From Halobacteriales archaeon (GTDB lineage: Archaea > Halobacteriota > Halobacteria > Halobacteriales > SKSH01), in NCBI GenBank assembly GCA_007118075.1, contig SKSH01000158.1, forward strand, positions 1-6,826: a stretch of DNA of 6,826 bases, written 5' to 3'. The notes beneath the pieces were generated by a model. That model saw nothing but the letters and a program-made list of their open reading frames with translations. It searched no databases and had not been told where the DNA came from. Each line of letters begins with the position of its first letter. The first letter of the stretch is position 1. The position numbers and the translations under genes were made by a program. Shown piece after piece: positions 5,638 through 6,826 of this stretch.

Positions 5638-6669
5638 ATGCGGATCCTCCTCGTCGTTCCCCGAAGCTACCACGAGGAGCGATCAAGACGTGCAGATCGC
5701 ACCAGGGAACTCATCTCTGGGCTGGTACGAGCCGATCACACCGCAGAGGTAGCGACGGTCAAATGGTGGGATCAACGCTCCAACACCCATCACGACCGAT
5801 GGACCACCCATCACGCCGTCGGACGAACGAAACTCTCGATCCCGCGCCTCTCCGCCGAGCTTCGACGCCATGAGCCAGACATCGTCCACCTAGTCGACAC
5901 CCCCGTTGCCGCCATCGCGGCAAGCTCCATCGTCGGTGATGCTCCGATCGTCTACGAGGCCACCGACCTGGGCACCCCGCTGGCTACCCGACGGCTTGGA
6001 CAACATCTGACCGGATCGATCGACCAGATCATCATCCCGGCTGAGGTCGTCGCGACCGAACTGCTCGCGAACGGAATCCGCTCGCCGATGGAGACCGTCC
6101 CAGATTCGATCGATTTCGACCTCATCGAGACAGTCACACCAGCGACCGCTGTCGACCTCGTTTGGACTGGGAGGACCCTCGAGTCGTCGAATCTCGATGA
6201 CCTGCTTCTCGCCCTTGCAGAGGTTCCAGACCGAGCGTGGCAGATCACGATCTTCCTCGACGATGGTGTCGAGCGGGCGAGGCGGCTGGTCGCGATGTAT
6301 GACCTCGATGACGAGGTGGAGGTCAGGACCGGTGCGACGCGCCGAGAGCGTATCGCCACTTACCGTGGGGCTTCGATGTTCGTCCACACCGCCGATGATT
6401 GCGCGTTCGCAACCGAACTCCTCTGGGCGATGGCCGCCGGCTGTACCGGGATCGTCCAGATGACCCCCAACTCGAGCGCGCACGAGCTCGTCGTGACCCA
6501 CAGCAATGGAATCCGAGTGAGCAATCCCGAGGAACTCGTCGATGCGCTGCTCGAGGCAGATTCTCACGCGCCGATGACGATCGATCAGACACTCGCTCAA
6601 TACGATGTGTCAACCATCATCGAACAGCTGCACGGGCTGTACCAACGGGCACTCAATCAAGACGGGTGA
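5638..6669 (+). CDS. GT-B fold (GT4-like) glycosyltransferase with altered catalytic motif
   Basis: A 343-residue, probably cytoplasmic or membrane-associated protein that would transfer a sugar from a nucleotide-sugar donor; donor and acceptor are unknown. The N-terminal Rossmann half opens with MRILLVVPRS and includes EPDIVHLVDTP (79-89) and IVYEATDLG (104-112). The linker VPDSIDFDLIE (154-164) matches the usual VPNGIDxxxF. The C-terminal half shows LVWTGRTLESSNLDDLLLAL (174-193; usual pattern GRLxxxKNxxxLIxA), VEVRTGATRRERIATYRGASMFVH (227-250), and FATELLWAMAAGCTGIV with HELV (257-285). In canonical GT4 enzymes the EX7E glutamates flank this last element; here the aligned positions read Cys255 and Trp263. 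No transmembrane helix is evident. ATG at 5638 was preferred over in-frame TTG 5620 and GTG 5626 because of the upstream TATA-like box. It overlaps the convergent folP 3' end by 17 bp. Confidence 0.83.
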   Translation: MRILLVVPRSYHEERSRRADRTRELISGLVRADHTAEVATVKWWDQRSNTHHDRWTTHHAVGRTKLSIPRLSAELRRHEPDIVHLVDTPVAAIAASSIVGDAPIVYEATDLGTPLATRRLGQHLTGSIDQIIIPAEVVATELLANGIRSPMETVPDSIDFDLIETVTPATAVDLVWTGRTLESSNLDDLLLALAEVPDRAWQITIFLDDGVERARRLVAMYDLDDEVEVRTGATRRERIATYRGASMFVHTADDCAFATELLWAMAAGCTGIVQMTPNSSAHELVVTHSNGIRVSNPEELVDALLEADSHAPMTIDQTLAQYDVSTIIEQLHGLYQRALNQDG

Positions 6670-6826
6670 TGGCCCGAGCGGTCTCGATCGCCGCCACCGT
6701 CGAGTTGACATCGTGCACCCGGATGAGGTCCGCACCACGCACAGCGGTCATCGCCGAGGCGACCGCCGTCGGGATGTCACGCTCACCGGGCTCGTACCCG
6801 ATGCCACCAAAGAGCGACTTCTGCGA
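6653..6826 (-). CDS. folP: Dihydropteroate synthase, C-terminal end (5' part outside window)
   Basis: The last 57 residues and TGA stop (6655-6653) of a minus-strand gene running in from the right edge. The product joins para-aminobenzoate-type substrate to hydroxymethyl-dihydropterin diphosphate in folate synthesis. The fragment begins SQKSLFGGIGYEPGERDI, matching the family's SRKSxxG signature with its pterin/phosphate-binding Lys (residue 3 here), continues TAVASAMTAVRGADLIRVHDV, which holds the conserved Arg36 and His38, and ends TVAAIETARAITRLD. The signature Arg is Gln here. In haloarchaea this domain can be fused behind a FolC-like (dihydrofolate synthase) domain; whether that is so here cannot be seen. 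It is convergent with the glycosyltransferase gene and overlaps its end. Confidence 0.92.
   Translation of the reverse strand, partial: SQKSLFGGIGYEPGERDIPTAVASAMTAVRGADLIRVHDVNSTVAAIETARAITRLD

Noticed and set aside
5890..6600. 236-codon open frame antisense to the glycosyltransferase gene
   Set aside because: Shadow frame with low-complexity Arg/Asp-rich translation; the plus-strand frame has clear GT-B patterns and a promoter.

Overview
The window looks like chromosomal DNA of an extremely halophilic archaeon (class Halobacteria). The evidence is an archaeal sn-glycerol-1-phosphate dehydrogenase, an archaeal/eukaryal-type prolyl-tRNA synthetase with a C-terminal Cys4 site and a terminal Tyr, Asp/Glu-rich soluble proteins, a Tat-exported lipoprotein, and leaderless-type promoters. 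I cannot name the genus from sequence alone. GC content looks moderate to high but was not computed.

Left part (1-2340): two Dpp/Opp-type ABC permease genes diverge from a 108-bp shared promoter region. A DppC-type permease runs leftwards on the minus strand; it lacks only its last few residues at the window edge and has an extra two-helix N-terminal extension. A DppB-type permease runs rightwards. Together they would form the membrane channel of one importer. No ATPase or solute-binding gene is in view, and any would have to lie beyond the left edge or elsewhere. A perfect 22-bp palindrome sits inside the first codons of dppB.

Middle (2341-3027): a small Tat-dependent lipoprotein of unknown function on the minus strand converges on dppB and diverges from proS.

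Right part (3028-6826): three co-oriented genes, proS (protein synthesis), egsA (first committed step of archaeal lipid backbone synthesis) and a GT-B/GT4-like glycosyltransferase gene. They have short gaps of 48 and 45 bp, and each has its own TATA-like T-run starting exactly 30 nt before its ATG, so they are probably transcribed from separate leaderless promoters. dppB has the same geometry. The 3' end of a convergent dihydropteroate synthase gene (folP) closes the window and overlaps the glycosyltransferase stop by 17 bp. No stretch over 300 bp lacks a gene.

Most of this is ordinary housekeeping and transport. The points most worth checking are the 22-bp palindrome in dppB, centred on the only non-ATC isoleucine codon among 31; the divergent arrangement of the paired permeases; and a glycosyltransferase that keeps the GT4 fold signature but has Cys and Trp where the EX7E glutamates normally sit.
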